A stretch of 64,000 nt of DNA from the NCBI RefSeq assembly GCF_943192945.1, contig NZ_CALPCE010000004.1, forward strand, positions 124,001-188,000, in the 5' to 3' direction. Positions 1 through 7,746 of the stretch are shown in pieces (within the stretch, counting starts at the first letter, position 1; each line of letters starts with the position of its first letter). Below the pieces are notes generated by a model, which was given only the letters and a program-made list of their open reading frames with translations, ran no database searches and was not told where the DNA came from. Both the position numbers and the translations under genes were made by a program. Source of the stretch: Anaerocaecibacter muris (GTDB lineage: Bacteria; Bacillota; Clostridia; Christensenellales; Pumilibacteraceae).

Positions 1-256
1 GCTTTTTCGGCTTCTTTCGCGCATCGCGCAAGACTTTGCCAAGCGTCGGCAATCGCTTTTGCCTGGCAAATGCCTCGGTATGCCACGCAAGGCATAGCAG
101 ATTCTCAAACTCATCTTGGTCGCGCCGTTGTTTTTGCTGTGCAAGGAGAGTTAATTCATACGGCGTATATTCGCCGACCGATAAAGGATCGAGTCCGAAT
201 TGCACGACAGCACGGTCTAAAAGCGCCGCAAGGTCAAAAACGGCGGCTACGCTTCC
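1..256 (-). CDS. Tail assembly chaperone, frameshifted C-terminal part (partial)
   Basis: An open frame of about 82 codons has no stop before the window edge and lies in the -1 frame relative to the chaperone gene that ends at 247. It has no ATG and no convincing ribosome binding site at its upstream end. The segments FGLDPLSVGEYTPYELTLL and ENLLCLAWHTEAFAR look like the second half of siphovirus tail assembly chaperones (the role of lambda gpT in gpGT). These are normally made by a programmed -1 frameshift. The upstream gene ends in a run of Gs (codons GGG GAA) at about 253-260 that could serve as the slip site. The assignment rests on resemblance and position; the rest of the gene is outside the window. 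Confidence 0.6.
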
Positions 257-561
257 CCCGTGCCGCCACCCTCCGCCTTCGTCGTACCGAATGCCTCGGT
301 CAGCGCATCGCCTATCTTTTCGGCTATCGTGTTGAGGTCGGTGTACTCGTCGATTAAATCGCCGACCTTTTCGATAGTCAGCGACTTGTCTTCGTGGCAA
401 AGTCCTGCGTACACGATGGCGAGCAGGTCTTTAATGCCGACGTTGCCGAGGTCGAGAGACATCAGCGTTTTGCCCGTGATGTCTTCGATCTTGGCGAGCG
501 CATTCATTCCGTAGCGCAACGTGCGCGGTTTATCCAGTGTTATGGTGATTCCCTTTTTCAT
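247..561 (-). CDS. Phage tail assembly chaperone (gpG-like)
   Basis: The product is 104 residues. The start at 561 (MKKGITITLDKPRTL) is chosen over an upstream start at 612 because AGGAGG sits just before it. The gene lies between the tail tube gene and the expected tape measure gene, the standard slot for the chaperone that holds the tape measure protein during tail assembly. The C-terminus is Gly/Ala-rich (KAEGGGTGEA) and is directly followed by an open -1 frame with the sequence of the chaperone's second half. The protein is therefore probably made both alone and as a frameshifted extension. The family name is inferred from position, size and the paired frames. Confidence 0.65.
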   Translation of the reverse strand: MKKGITITLDKPRTLRYGMNALAKIEDITGKTLMSLDLGNVGIKDLLAIVYAGLCHEDKSLTIEKVGDLIDEYTDLNTIAEKIGDALTEAFGTTKAEGGGTGEA

Positions 562-569
562 ATCGCCTC

Positions 570-971
570 CTATTCGCCGAGTTCGAACGACAGTGCGCCC
601 GTCCCCGTGCATTCGATGCTGATGGACACAACGTCATCGACCGGGTCTTCTATGGAAAGACTGTTGATGTACGCCTCGCCCGTGTAGTAGTTCTTTTCGT
701 CCACGAACAGTTTCAAAGTGACCGTCGTGCCGTGCAGATATGCGTATTGCAAAGCCGCTTGCCCTTGCCCGTCCAAAGGTACTTCGTAATCGCCTTCGCT
801 CGACGCCGACCACTCTTTGAGACCCGTGATATAGTTCTTCCAATCGTCGCCGAGCGAGGTCGTTTCGAGCGTGTCGAGCGAAAGTTCGAGCGACCAATTC
901 TTGATGCCGACCACCTTTTGGTCGCTTTCCGTGCCTATGACGACTTTGCCGTTTTTGCCTGCTACCGCCAT
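570..971 (-). CDS. Phage major tail tube protein
   Basis: The product is 133 residues. The start at 971 (MAVAGKNGKVVIG) is preceded by AAGGAGG; the longer frame from 1007 would include that site in coding sequence. The pattern of an N-terminal KVVIGTES, a central ITGLKEWSASSEGDYEVPLDG and a beta-rich C-terminus fits tail tube proteins of the TP901-1/SPP1 class, which stack as hexameric rings to form the siphovirus tail. It follows the DUF3168-type tail terminator gene by 10 bases and precedes the chaperone, the canonical order. No truncation is apparent. Confidence 0.8.
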   Translation of the reverse strand: MAVAGKNGKVVIGTESDQKVVGIKNWSLELSLDTLETTSLGDDWKNYITGLKEWSASSEGDYEVPLDGQGQAALQYAYLHGTTVTLKLFVDEKNYYTGEAYINSLSIEDPVDDVVSISIECTGTGALSFELGE

Positions 972-981
972 ATTTACCTCC

Positions 982-1392
982 TTATTTTTCGTTGAAATGT
1001 ATCTCAAATTCGATGCTTGACATGTATTCCTCGGTATCGAATTTGAGCGCCGTGTTTCCGTTATACTCGTAGTCGGATTTGATGAACACGGCTTGAATGT
1101 TCAGTCCGCACATATCCCCTTTGTAATCTTGCAATGCTTTCTTTATGAGCCGCGAGAGTTCGCGTGTTTTCTTATAAGTCGTATCGTGGCTGACAAACTG
1201 CACCGTTTGCCGCACATAGCCTGTGTCGCCTTGCAATGCGCTGTCGTAGTTGGCAAGCACTGGCGCGTACACGATTGCCGGGAGCGGCGCAGACTGCGGC
1301 AAGATTATGGGATATATCCTGTCCTTGACGCGAGCCGTAATATCTTTTCTCGAACACAGATACTCATAAACCGCTTGGCAAATATCTTTCAT
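982..1392 (-). CDS. Tail completion/terminator protein, DUF3168-like
   Basis: This 136-residue protein has an N-terminal helix (MKDICQAVYEYLCSRKDITARV), then the IYPIILPQSAPLPAIVY segment typical of DUF3168-type tail terminators, which cap the tail tube and join it to the head. Its ATG overlaps the stop of the HK97 gp10-like gene (ATGA at 1389-1392), which indicates translational coupling. It sits directly upstream of the tail tube gene, as expected. Function is inferred from family resemblance and order. Confidence 0.75.
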   Translation of the reverse strand: MKDICQAVYEYLCSRKDITARVKDRIYPIILPQSAPLPAIVYAPVLANYDSALQGDTGYVRQTVQFVSHDTTYKKTRELSRLIKKALQDYKGDMCGLNIQAVFIKSDYEYNGNTALKFDTEEYMSSIEFEIHFNEK

Positions 1393-1790
1393 ATCTTGCG
1401 ACCTACCGCTCTCGACAGTTCCGCCGTGATAGCATCGTTGATTTTATTTTGGTTGTCGTCAACGGCGTTACGCATAAACGGATTGGCGGGACGGTTTCGG
1501 CTGCCGAGTTCGACGTGCGTACCGTATTTGAGCGATTTATCGTAGTCGACTTGCACAGTCGCTTTTACCGCCGTCGCTTTGCCGTCGGTCAAATGCAGAC
1601 TTTGTTTGAGTGCGCCCGTATCCACGGGACAGTTGCGCTTGGCATCTTCGAGTGCGATTTTACCGCCCGCTTTCGCCGCCGCCATCAGCGCATCCGCCGC
1701 CGCTTCCTCCATTGCTTTCAGGTCTTTTACAAGCGCATCCGCACCCTCCACCGTAGTCTTGACTTTTAGCTGTTTTGCACTGTAGCCCAT
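1389..1790 (-). CDS. HK97 gp10-like head-tail joining protein
   Basis: The 133-residue protein contains an Ala-rich helix (KAMEEAAADALMAAAK) followed by AKRNCPVDTGALKQSL, the CPVDTGxLxxS signature of the HK97 gp10 family of tail/neck components. A Lys/Asn-rich segment HVELGSRNRPANPFMRNAV follows, also typical. The start at 1790 has AAGG about eight bases upstream. The upstream head-closure frame runs through the first 130 bases of this gene in another frame, which is unusual (see that entry). Confidence 0.85.
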   Translation of the reverse strand: MGYSAKQLKVKTTVEGADALVKDLKAMEEAAADALMAAAKAGGKIALEDAKRNCPVDTGALKQSLHLTDGKATAVKATVQVDYDKSLKYGTHVELGSRNRPANPFMRNAVDDNQNKINDAITAELSRAVGRKI

Positions 1791-2109
1791 CGTTTACCTT
1801 CTCCTTGCAGTTGATTATAGTTTCCGTGTGCGCCGTATCCGCGTCAATCGCACCCACTATTTCGTACAGTTTTTTGCCGTAACGAATGCGGTGCAATACT
1901 GTCAACCACGGCAAAAACCGCATTGTTATTTTCGCTACCGCCTCCGCAGTCACTTGTTGCGAAACAAGTTGCTCCGTGCCGCTTACGGTCACAATGCTCG
2001 CCCAAACCGTTTTAACGGCTTTCCACTCGCCGACTTCGCCGCCGTATTCGTCGCGGCTCGTTATGAATTCGAGAATTTCCACTCGGCGGTTGAGTTTTCC
2101 TATTCGCAT
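1660..2109 (-). CDS. Phage head closure protein (gp9/gp16-like)
   Basis: The 149-residue frame begins MRIGKLNRRVEILEF and contains WKAVKTVWASIVTVSGTE, the hallmark of head closure (head-tail adaptor) proteins that plug the portal-connector channel. Relatives are about 110 residues and end soon after a motif like ETIINCKEK. Here the frame continues 40 more residues (KSQDYGGGCGCACKRPESNG and on) into the next gene in a different frame, giving a low-complexity Gly/Cys tail. That suggests loss of an ancestral stop, so the tail is probably not conserved. The start overlaps the connector's stop by one base, and GGGAG precedes it. Confidence 0.8.
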   Translation of the reverse strand: MRIGKLNRRVEILEFITSRDEYGGEVGEWKAVKTVWASIVTVSGTEQLVSQQVTAEAVAKITMRFLPWLTVLHRIRYGKKLYEIVGAIDADTAHTETIINCKEKVNDGLQCKTAKSQDYGGGCGCACKRPESNGGSGGGCADGGGESGR

Positions 2110-2399
2110 CAGAACGCTCCCTTGCGGTACGCAAACAGCATTCGTCGGATCATATCGAGCGTGTCCGTAACGGACACACCCGATTTATCCTTCGATACTT
2201 GCCGCTCTTCGTAAAGCGTCGCGGTTACGATGAGCATTGCTTGGTATATCGGCTCTGGTATTCGGTCGAAGTCCGCAAGCGGTCTTCGCAATACGTCTTC
2301 GACCAATACCTTTGCCGTTACGATAAGCGAGGAAATGAGCGCGTCTTCGGTATCGTCGTCCACACGGAGAAATTCCTTTGTTTCCTGTAAACTTATCAC
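2109..2399 (-). CDS. Head-tail connector protein (gp6-like)
   Basis: This 96-residue protein begins ISLQETKEFLRVDDDTEDALISSLI, the characteristic opening of the gp6-like head-tail connector family (HK97 gp6/SPP1 gp15), whose rings extend the portal. The second half contains an RRPLADFDRIPEPIYQAML helix and a conserved LYEERQ segment. The start codon is GTG at 2399, preceded by GGCGGTGGG. It lies between the capsid gene and the head closure gene, the expected location. Confidence 0.85.
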   Translation of the reverse strand: MISLQETKEFLRVDDDTEDALISSLIVTAKVLVEDVLRRPLADFDRIPEPIYQAMLIVTATLYEERQVSKDKSGVSVTDTLDMIRRMLFAYRKGAF

Positions 2400-2417
2400 G
2401 CGCCCACCGCCTTTACG

Positions 2418-3707
2418 CTATGCACCACGTTTGTCCAGCGTAACGAACGGCGAAACCGTGGCTTTGCCTTTGTACGGCGCAAGCGGTTTGTTCCAAATAG
2501 GCTTGCCGTCCACGCGATAAATAAAGCGAAACACGTTCTCGTCGTACAGGAAGCGGACGTGGATGGAACTTGCCGCTTTCACGCCGCCCTTGTCGATGAG
2601 AAGGTACTGCCCGATGTCCGCGAGCACGATATCTCCGACTTCGCCCGGCGCATTGCACTGTTCGAGCGGCACGACGGGTCTGCCGAATATCGTGGCGTAA
2701 GGCTTTTCGGAAATGCCGCCTGCCGGGATATACACGGGTTTATCTCCGAGTTTGAGCGTGTACAGGTACGGCTCGATCTCTTGGTTGATATACCACACTG
2801 CGCTCGACCGCGATTTCGACCACAGCCGATTCCACATCTTGACGATATTTTCTACCGTCACGACGGCGGACTGGTCTTTCTCTTTTTCGACTTTGACAAG
2901 CGCACCGCTTTTGAGAATGCCGAGCGGCTGTCCTTCGCCGCTGCCGTCCAGAATGGCGTCGTCGATCTTGAATCCGAACTCTTCGGCAAATGCTTGGCGA
3001 ATGACCGATTCGAGTGCCGCCGCATCCTGCAACAGTTCATCGGTCGCGTAACACAGCCCCGTGAGCTTTTTCAGCGACAAATCGAGTTGACGGAACTTCG
3101 GCTTGCTGCCCGTATGCTCGTCCGCTTCGGACTCCCAGAACGCTTGAACGCCGCCCCAACGGCTGCCGTTTCCGCGACTGTCTTCGTCCACGGCGTTGAT
3201 TTTGAGTCCGTTCGCATTGGTCGAAATGGGGATTTTCTTCGCCTTACTTGCGAGAATACCCGTCTCGTAGGTGCGCTTGAGCAGTTCGGTCACAAAGTCC
3301 TGCTGAACGAGAAATCCGCCGTCCGAGGGCGTGGTTTCGTTGAGTCCGCTTGCCGCTCTGGTGGAAAGGCGCTCATCGGTCACACCGCCCGGCATCGCCG
3401 CGCGGTACGTCGCAAGAAGTTGTTCGCCGAACGTAGCAAACCGTTTCTCTTCGCCGCTCTTATTCGGCGTCGGCTTGACTTCGGGTTTTTCCGCCGCCCT
3501 GTCTTCGGGCTCGATGGCAAGCATTTTTTCCGCTCTTGCGATGCTCTCGTCCCACGCGCGGATTTCCGATTCGTATTTGTCGATTTCCTTTTGTTCGTCG
3601 TCGGTCAAAAAGCGGTCTTCGGCATCTGCTTTGTTGAGTACCGCCATTGCTTTGAGCCGCGCATCCTCGCGCTTTGCCTTCATTTCGAGAATTTTCTTGA
3701 TGTTCAT
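2418..3707 (-). CDS. Major capsid protein, HK97 fold
   Basis: The 429-residue protein has an N-terminal charged coiled coil of about 100 residues (KKILEMKAKREDARLKAM and on), consistent with a delta/scaffolding domain removed by the prohead protease encoded upstream. The shell domain follows from about residue 105, with segments such as ETTPSDGGFLVQQDF, VEKEKDQSAVVTVENIVKMW and GRPVVPLEQC found in HK97-type capsid proteins. The order portal, protease, capsid is canonical. The gene ends 18 bases before the connector gene and appears full length. Confidence 0.92.
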   Translation of the reverse strand: MNIKKILEMKAKREDARLKAMAVLNKADAEDRFLTDDEQKEIDKYESEIRAWDESIARAEKMLAIEPEDRAAEKPEVKPTPNKSGEEKRFATFGEQLLATYRAAMPGGVTDERLSTRAASGLNETTPSDGGFLVQQDFVTELLKRTYETGILASKAKKIPISTNANGLKINAVDEDSRGNGSRWGGVQAFWESEADEHTGSKPKFRQLDLSLKKLTGLCYATDELLQDAAALESVIRQAFAEEFGFKIDDAILDGSGEGQPLGILKSGALVKVEKEKDQSAVVTVENIVKMWNRLWSKSRSSAVWYINQEIEPYLYTLKLGDKPVYIPAGGISEKPYATIFGRPVVPLEQCNAPGEVGDIVLADIGQYLLIDKGGVKAASSIHVRFLYDENVFRFIYRVDGKPIWNKPLAPYKGKATVSPFVTLDKRGA

Positions 3708-3725
3708 TTATTGGTTAACCTCCGA

Positions 3726-4367
3726 TTAAATATTTTTGAATTTGGTTTTCAGGTTTTCGAGCTTTGCTTGTTCTTTGGCTCTTTTGGCGGCGAGTTCCGC
3801 CGCCTTTTCCGCTTCTTCCGCTTTGCTGCGCTGTTCGGCTTTGTACCCGTCGTATTCCTGCATAGCGCGAACACCGACGTCGGTTTCCGTGTATGCCGGG
3901 AACGTGACGGGACTCACATCGAACAGTTGCACCTTGCGAATTTCGCGCACGTCCATTCCGTCATCGGTGGACCACTTATCGCTTAACACGACAAAGCCGA
4001 TGGACATTTGCGTTATATCGCCGCGCCGAATGCTCGTAACAACGTCCTTTGCCCAGCTCGTATCGGGCGGCGTTATACGAACACGCAAGCCGATTTCGTC
4101 TTCCACGAGTTCGAGCGTACCCGCGCGGTTACGCCCAAGCACATAGTTCGGATCGTGATTGAAAAGAGCGCGGATATCGTCCTTGCCGATGCTTTCGTTG
4201 AACGCACCTTTTCGCACCACTTCCTTAAACGGGAATATCCCTCCGAGCGTTTCCGACCACGAGTCGAACACAGCGGCGTGTCCTTCTATGACCAGACCGC
4301 CGCCGTCGACATCCGCGATGCGCAATTCCTTCATCGGAAGCATTCGCAATTCCTTTTTGCTATTCAT
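3726..4367 (-). CDS. HK97-family prohead protease
   Basis: The 213-residue protein matches the herpesvirus/HK97-type serine protease family that matures procapsids. GLVIEGHAAVFDSWSETLGG gives the N-terminal strand. The His of ALFNHDPNYVLGR and the Ser of DITQMSIGFVV are the expected catalytic residues. A Lys/Ala/Glu-rich C-terminal coiled coil (about residues 175-213) probably binds the scaffold and is itself removed. Its start overlaps the portal stop by 8 bases, and the capsid gene follows within 20 bases. Confidence 0.92.
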   Translation of the reverse strand: MNSKKELRMLPMKELRIADVDGGGLVIEGHAAVFDSWSETLGGIFPFKEVVRKGAFNESIGKDDIRALFNHDPNYVLGRNRAGTLELVEDEIGLRVRITPPDTSWAKDVVTSIRRGDITQMSIGFVVLSDKWSTDDGMDVREIRKVQLFDVSPVTFPAYTETDVGVRAMQEYDGYKAEQRSKAEEAEKAAELAAKRAKEQAKLENLKTKFKNI

Positions 4368-5607
4368 CGTTACCTCCTTCTTTTTGTTTCGGTTGATTGG
4401 CGGTTATCATGTTGCCGTTGACAAGGTACTCATCGCCGCCTTTTTCGGCAGGCACGAGAGGCATATCTTCCAAGCGTCGTATGTCGTTTATGGACAGCCA
4501 TCCGTTTTGCCGCCCTACCGCATAACCTTCCATTCTCGACTTGTAATCGCCGCGCAACAGTCCGTCCACATTGAACTTTGCAAAATACAAAAGCCGCTCT
4601 TTCTCGTCGAGGAGTTGGCGGCTTATGCTTTGTTCCCACCGTACAAGCCACGGACGTACCGTGTGCTGAACGAACTCTATGGATTGATGTTCTATGTTGC
4701 TGAACGTCGCTCTGTCCAAATCGCCGACAAGGTGCGGCGGAACACGGAAGATGCGGCATATTTCGTTGACTTGGTACTTGCGCGTTTCGAGAAACTGTGC
4801 GTCTTCGGGCGCAATGCCTATAGTGTGGTATTTCATCCCTTCTTCGAGTACCGCCACCTTATGGCTGTTGCGCGTTCCCTGATACACTTTGTTCCACGAC
4901 TCTCGCAGTTTCTCTGGGTCTTTCAGAATGCCGGGATGTTCGAGAACACCGCCCGGTCGCGCTCCGTTGCCAAAGAACTTTGCACCGTACTGCTCGGTGG
5001 CGAGCGACAGTCCGACAGCCTCACGCGCTTGCGCAATAGGGCTCAGTCCGAGTACCCCGTCGATAGACAAACCTTTGACGTGGAACACCTGATCGGGCGA
5101 ATATACGAATGTTTGATTCTTTATGTCGTCGGAGTATGTGTACTTTATACTTCCCGTTTGGCTGTCGCGCTCGACCGTCATTAGATTCGGCTTTAAGTAC
5201 CACAGTTCGGCGACGTGTCCGTTCTTGCGTATCTTTCGCGCATAAGCGTTGCCCCACAATAACAGCGATGTCATCATCGTTTCGCGGAACTCGAAGCTCG
5301 TCATTTCCTCGTTCGGCGATTCGTACAAGCACGAAAAAAGCGGATGCTGCTCCGCCGTTTCGTTTTTACCGTTTTTCCCTTTTTTGTATAAGTGCAACGG
5401 CAGACTCGCCACCGTTTCCGCAAGTATCTTTACGCAAGCGTACACCGCACTTGTTTGCATAGCGCGGAGTTCATCCACGCGCACACCGCTCGCCGAGCCG
5501 CCGCCCATATCCACGTCCACGCCGCGAATAAATTCTTGCATTTCTTTGCTTGGCGCATTGCGCTTTTCCTTTTTTGGCGCATCCCGACTTCGACCGAATA
5601 ATCCCAT
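4360..5607 (-). CDS. Phage portal protein, HK97 type
   Basis: This 415-residue portal protein forms the dodecameric DNA entry ring at one capsid vertex. Recognisable parts are AMQTSAVYACVKILAETVASLPLHLY near residue 50, NAYARKIRKNGHVAELWYL, GLSPIAQAREAVGLSLATE, and KFFGNGARPGGVLEHPG. Late segments such as RVPPHLVGDLDRATFSNIEHQ and a C-terminal hinge fit the family. The length is typical. A hairpin terminator-like sequence lies just upstream (5633-5654), so the head operon may use its own promoter or read-through. Confidence 0.93.
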   Translation of the reverse strand: MGLFGRSRDAPKKEKRNAPSKEMQEFIRGVDVDMGGGSASGVRVDELRAMQTSAVYACVKILAETVASLPLHLYKKGKNGKNETAEQHPLFSCLYESPNEEMTSFEFRETMMTSLLLWGNAYARKIRKNGHVAELWYLKPNLMTVERDSQTGSIKYTYSDDIKNQTFVYSPDQVFHVKGLSIDGVLGLSPIAQAREAVGLSLATEQYGAKFFGNGARPGGVLEHPGILKDPEKLRESWNKVYQGTRNSHKVAVLEEGMKYHTIGIAPEDAQFLETRKYQVNEICRIFRVPPHLVGDLDRATFSNIEHQSIEFVQHTVRPWLVRWEQSISRQLLDEKERLLYFAKFNVDGLLRGDYKSRMEGYAVGRQNGWLSINDIRRLEDMPLVPAEKGGDEYLVNGNMITANQPKQKEGGNDE

Positions 5608-5632
5608 ACTCCCTCCGTTTTTTGAAATGATA

Positions 5633-5654
5633 AAACCGCCCGGTTGGACGGTTT
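5633..5654 (-). terminator. Hairpin upstream of the portal gene
   Basis: On the minus strand, AAACCGTCC pairs with GGGCGGTTT across a four-base AACC loop (9 bp, one G-U). A modest T-rich stretch (TTTTATCATTT) follows. It sits between the 105-residue hypothetical gene and the portal gene. It could be a weak terminator that tunes read-through into the head genes. Confidence 0.5.
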
Positions 5655-5680
5655 CGGTTTTCGATATTTTGCTATGCTTT

Positions 5681-5998
5681 TTATTCTTTGAATGGCTTGC
5701 TGTCGATGAGTGCCATACACACGTTGTCTATTGCTTTCCATTCGGCGTTGCATTTGAGCGTTGCGTACTCTCCGCTCATTTGCGCTCGATACATCTTGGC
5801 TTGATGCGCCGTGAACTCTTCGGCGATGATTTCGGGAGCGTGTTCCACGTCATCGAGTATCCTTGCTTTGAGTTGCTCAACCTTCGCATCGTAGGCTTCT
5901 TTTTCTTTCTCGGTCGCATTGCTGTGATAGCCGTGCGTATAATTCTTAAGAGTGCGGAACAGCCTTTTCTCGATTGCCGTGCGTTCTTGCTTTTCCAT
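5681..5998 (-). CDS. Hypothetical phage protein, 105 residues
   Basis: The product is small, charged and mostly helical (MEKQERTAIEKRLFRTLKNY..., then EKEKEAYDAKVEQLKARILDDVEHAP). I do not recognise a family. The start at 5998 follows the stop of the DUF6900-like gene by one base, so the two are co-translated. The region KCNAEWKAIDNVCMALIDSK resembles helical phage packaging-region accessory proteins only in a general way. No signal peptide or membrane segment is seen. Confidence 0.6.
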   Translation of the reverse strand: MEKQERTAIEKRLFRTLKNYTHGYHSNATEKEKEAYDAKVEQLKARILDDVEHAPEIIAEEFTAHQAKMYRAQMSGEYATLKCNAEWKAIDNVCMALIDSKPFKE

Positions 5999-5999
5999 T

Positions 6000-6206
6000 T
6001 TATTTCCCCTTCTTGGCCGCCGCCCGTCCGAGATTGTATGCGGCTATGAGCGCCGCCTTGATTTCCCATACCGCGATGCCATCGATAAAGTCGAGGCTGT
6101 CGCTCATTTGCTGTTCGAGGTCGGCTCGGCTTTCGAGTGCGGGGATTTCCTGTTGCGCGATCTTGACGAGTTTTCTTTCCGTTGCTTTGGTTATTTTGGT
6201 TTCCAT
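6000..6206 (-). CDS. DUF6900-like small protein
   Basis: The 68-residue product starts at 6206 (METKITKATERKLVKIAQQ), with GGAG ten bases upstream; the longer frame from 6296 runs back into the promoter-like repeat and is rejected. The block SDSLDFIDGIAVWEIKAALIAAYNLGR matches the DSLDFxxxxVWxIKxALxxAYxxGR pattern of DUF6900, found in phage and conjugative-element proteins of unknown role. It is the first gene behind promoter module A and leads into the portal operon. Confidence 0.7.
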   Translation of the reverse strand: METKITKATERKLVKIAQQEIPALESRADLEQQMSDSLDFIDGIAVWEIKAALIAAYNLGRAAAKKGK

Positions 6207-6240
6207 TTTTGACTCCTTCGGGCGTTTGCCCTTGCTTAAT

Positions 6241-6315
6241 TTTGTAACCAAAGTATACCGTGCTCGCGCGAAAGAGCCCAGCGAAACACCGCCCAAAACT
6301 CAAACTTTTTCAAAG
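6241..6315 (-). promoter_or_regulatory. Phage promoter-like module, copy A
   Basis: On the minus strand the order is GAAAAAGTTT, 18 bases, CGCTGGGCTC, 16 bases, then TATACT (-10-like) and GGTTACAAA. The same elements with identical spacing occur at 8248-8322, 11360-11433 and 19625-19690, and in diverged form at 12055-12114. It lies directly upstream of the DUF6900-like gene start at 6206. No canonical TTGACA is present, so use of the phage sigma factor or an activator is inferred. Confidence 0.6.
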
Positions 6316-6349
6316 AATTTTACGCCTAATGTACTCGAATTCGAGGGGT

Positions 6350-7687
6350 TTAATCGAAGATTTCCACACCCTCGCGGATGTGCCTTATTTCGGCGTCGGG
6401 ATACTGTTCTTTGTATCGCCGAACAATAACGTCGCAGTAGCGCGGCTCCAATTCTATGGCGCAGCACTTGCGGTCGAGCTGGGCGGCGGCTATGAGCGTA
6501 CTTCCGCTGCCGCAAAACGGCTCGAACACCGTATCCCCTTCGTGGCTGCTGTTGAATATGAGCTTGGCACACAGCGTTATCGGCTTCATTGTCGGATGAT
6601 CGGGGGACTTGCTCGGCTTATTGTCTTTAACAACGGTCGTCGGCTTTTCGAGCATTTTTTCCAAAAGTTCAACGAGTTCGGCTTTGCCCATCTTTTTCAC
6701 GGCAAGCCGCAATTCCTCGTATACGGTCGGTTGCGTTCGGTCGTCCACAAAGTAATGCCCTGCGCCTTCCTTCCATCCGTAGAGTATAGGCTCATGTATC
6801 CACTGATAATCTTGCCTTCCGAGCGTAAAGTGGTTTTTGTACCACACGAGCGTTTGCGCATACTTGAATCCTGCGTCTACCATCGCTTTCGTAAAGTTGA
6901 CCGTTTCCTTTGTGCTGTGGAACACATAAACGGGCGCACCCTTTTTCAGTCCTCTTTCCGCCGCCTTGTAAAACGCCAACAGGAACTGATAGAACTCGTC
7001 ATCGGAGAGGTTATCGTTTGCTATGTTGCTGTTATCGCGTGTTTTGGACTTATTCTTTCCGACAATCGCCGAGCCGTAATCAACATTATACGGCGGATCG
7101 GTAACCATCACGTCCGCCGCCTTGCCGTCCAAAACGCGCCGCACGTCCTCGATTTGCGTACAATCGCCGCACAGTAGCCTATGCTCTCCCAAGTGCCACA
7201 AATCGCCCGAAACGGTCTTACAATCGGCGGTTTCGCTTAACGCCGACTCCGCGTCAAAATCGTCTTCGTGGACGTTTTCCATTGAGCCGCTGCCGAACAA
7301 CTCTTGCGCCTCGGCAAGGTCGAAGCCCGTCAGCGTTATGTCGAAACCACTCCCGTCCAAGTCGCGTAAGAGGTCGGCAAGGAGGTCGTTGTTCCACTCG
7401 CCGCTGATTTTGTTGAGCGCGATATTGAGTGCCTTTTCTTTTCTCTCGTCGAGGTCCACAATAACGCAATCGACTTCGGTGTAGCCGAGGTCCTTCATAA
7501 CTTTGAGCCGTTGGTGTCCGCCCACAACGATGCCCGTGCGCTTGTTCCATATAACGGGCTCGACGTACCCGAACTCCAAAATGCTCCGTTTGAGTTTTTC
7601 GTATTCCGCATCGCCCGGTTGCAGGTCTTTGCGCGGATTATAGGCGGCGGCTTTTAGGTCGTCCACTTTTTTCTTTTCTATTTGCAT
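6350..7687 (-). CDS. ParB-like nuclease/DNA methyltransferase fusion
   Basis: The protein is 445 residues. Residues 1-110 form a ParB-type domain (DLKAAAYNPRKDL, YVEPVIWNKRTGIVVGGHQRL). Residues 160-440 form a beta-class amino-methyltransferase with the catalytic TDPPYNVDYG motif before the SAM-binding FEPFCGSGSTL motif. It probably methylates adenine-N6 or cytosine-N4 in phage DNA; the ParB part may bind or nick DNA. Such fusions are common in Firmicute phages and usually lie near terminase genes, as here. It is one of three methyltransferases in this prophage, which also encodes an S-adenosylmethionine synthetase. Confidence 0.88.
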   Translation of the reverse strand: MQIEKKKVDDLKAAAYNPRKDLQPGDAEYEKLKRSILEFGYVEPVIWNKRTGIVVGGHQRLKVMKDLGYTEVDCVIVDLDERKEKALNIALNKISGEWNNDLLADLLRDLDGSGFDITLTGFDLAEAQELFGSGSMENVHEDDFDAESALSETADCKTVSGDLWHLGEHRLLCGDCTQIEDVRRVLDGKAADVMVTDPPYNVDYGSAIVGKNKSKTRDNSNIANDNLSDDEFYQFLLAFYKAAERGLKKGAPVYVFHSTKETVNFTKAMVDAGFKYAQTLVWYKNHFTLGRQDYQWIHEPILYGWKEGAGHYFVDDRTQPTVYEELRLAVKKMGKAELVELLEKMLEKPTTVVKDNKPSKSPDHPTMKPITLCAKLIFNSSHEGDTVFEPFCGSGSTLIAAAQLDRKCCAIELEPRYCDVIVRRYKEQYPDAEIRHIREGVEIFD

Positions 7688-7711
7688 TGCGCTCTCCTTT
7701 TCAAAATAATA

Positions 7712-7731
7712 ACCGCCCCTTTCGGAGCGGT
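7712..7731 (-). terminator. Hairpin between the acidic-protein and ParB-methylase genes
   Basis: ACCGCTCC pairs with GGGGCGGT (8 bp, one G-U) around a GAAA tetraloop on the minus strand, followed by TATTATTTTG. The stable GNRA loop and position after the acidic-protein stop suggest attenuation or termination. The T-run is imperfect. Confidence 0.5.
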
Positions 7732-7746
7732 CGCGGATTTTACCGT

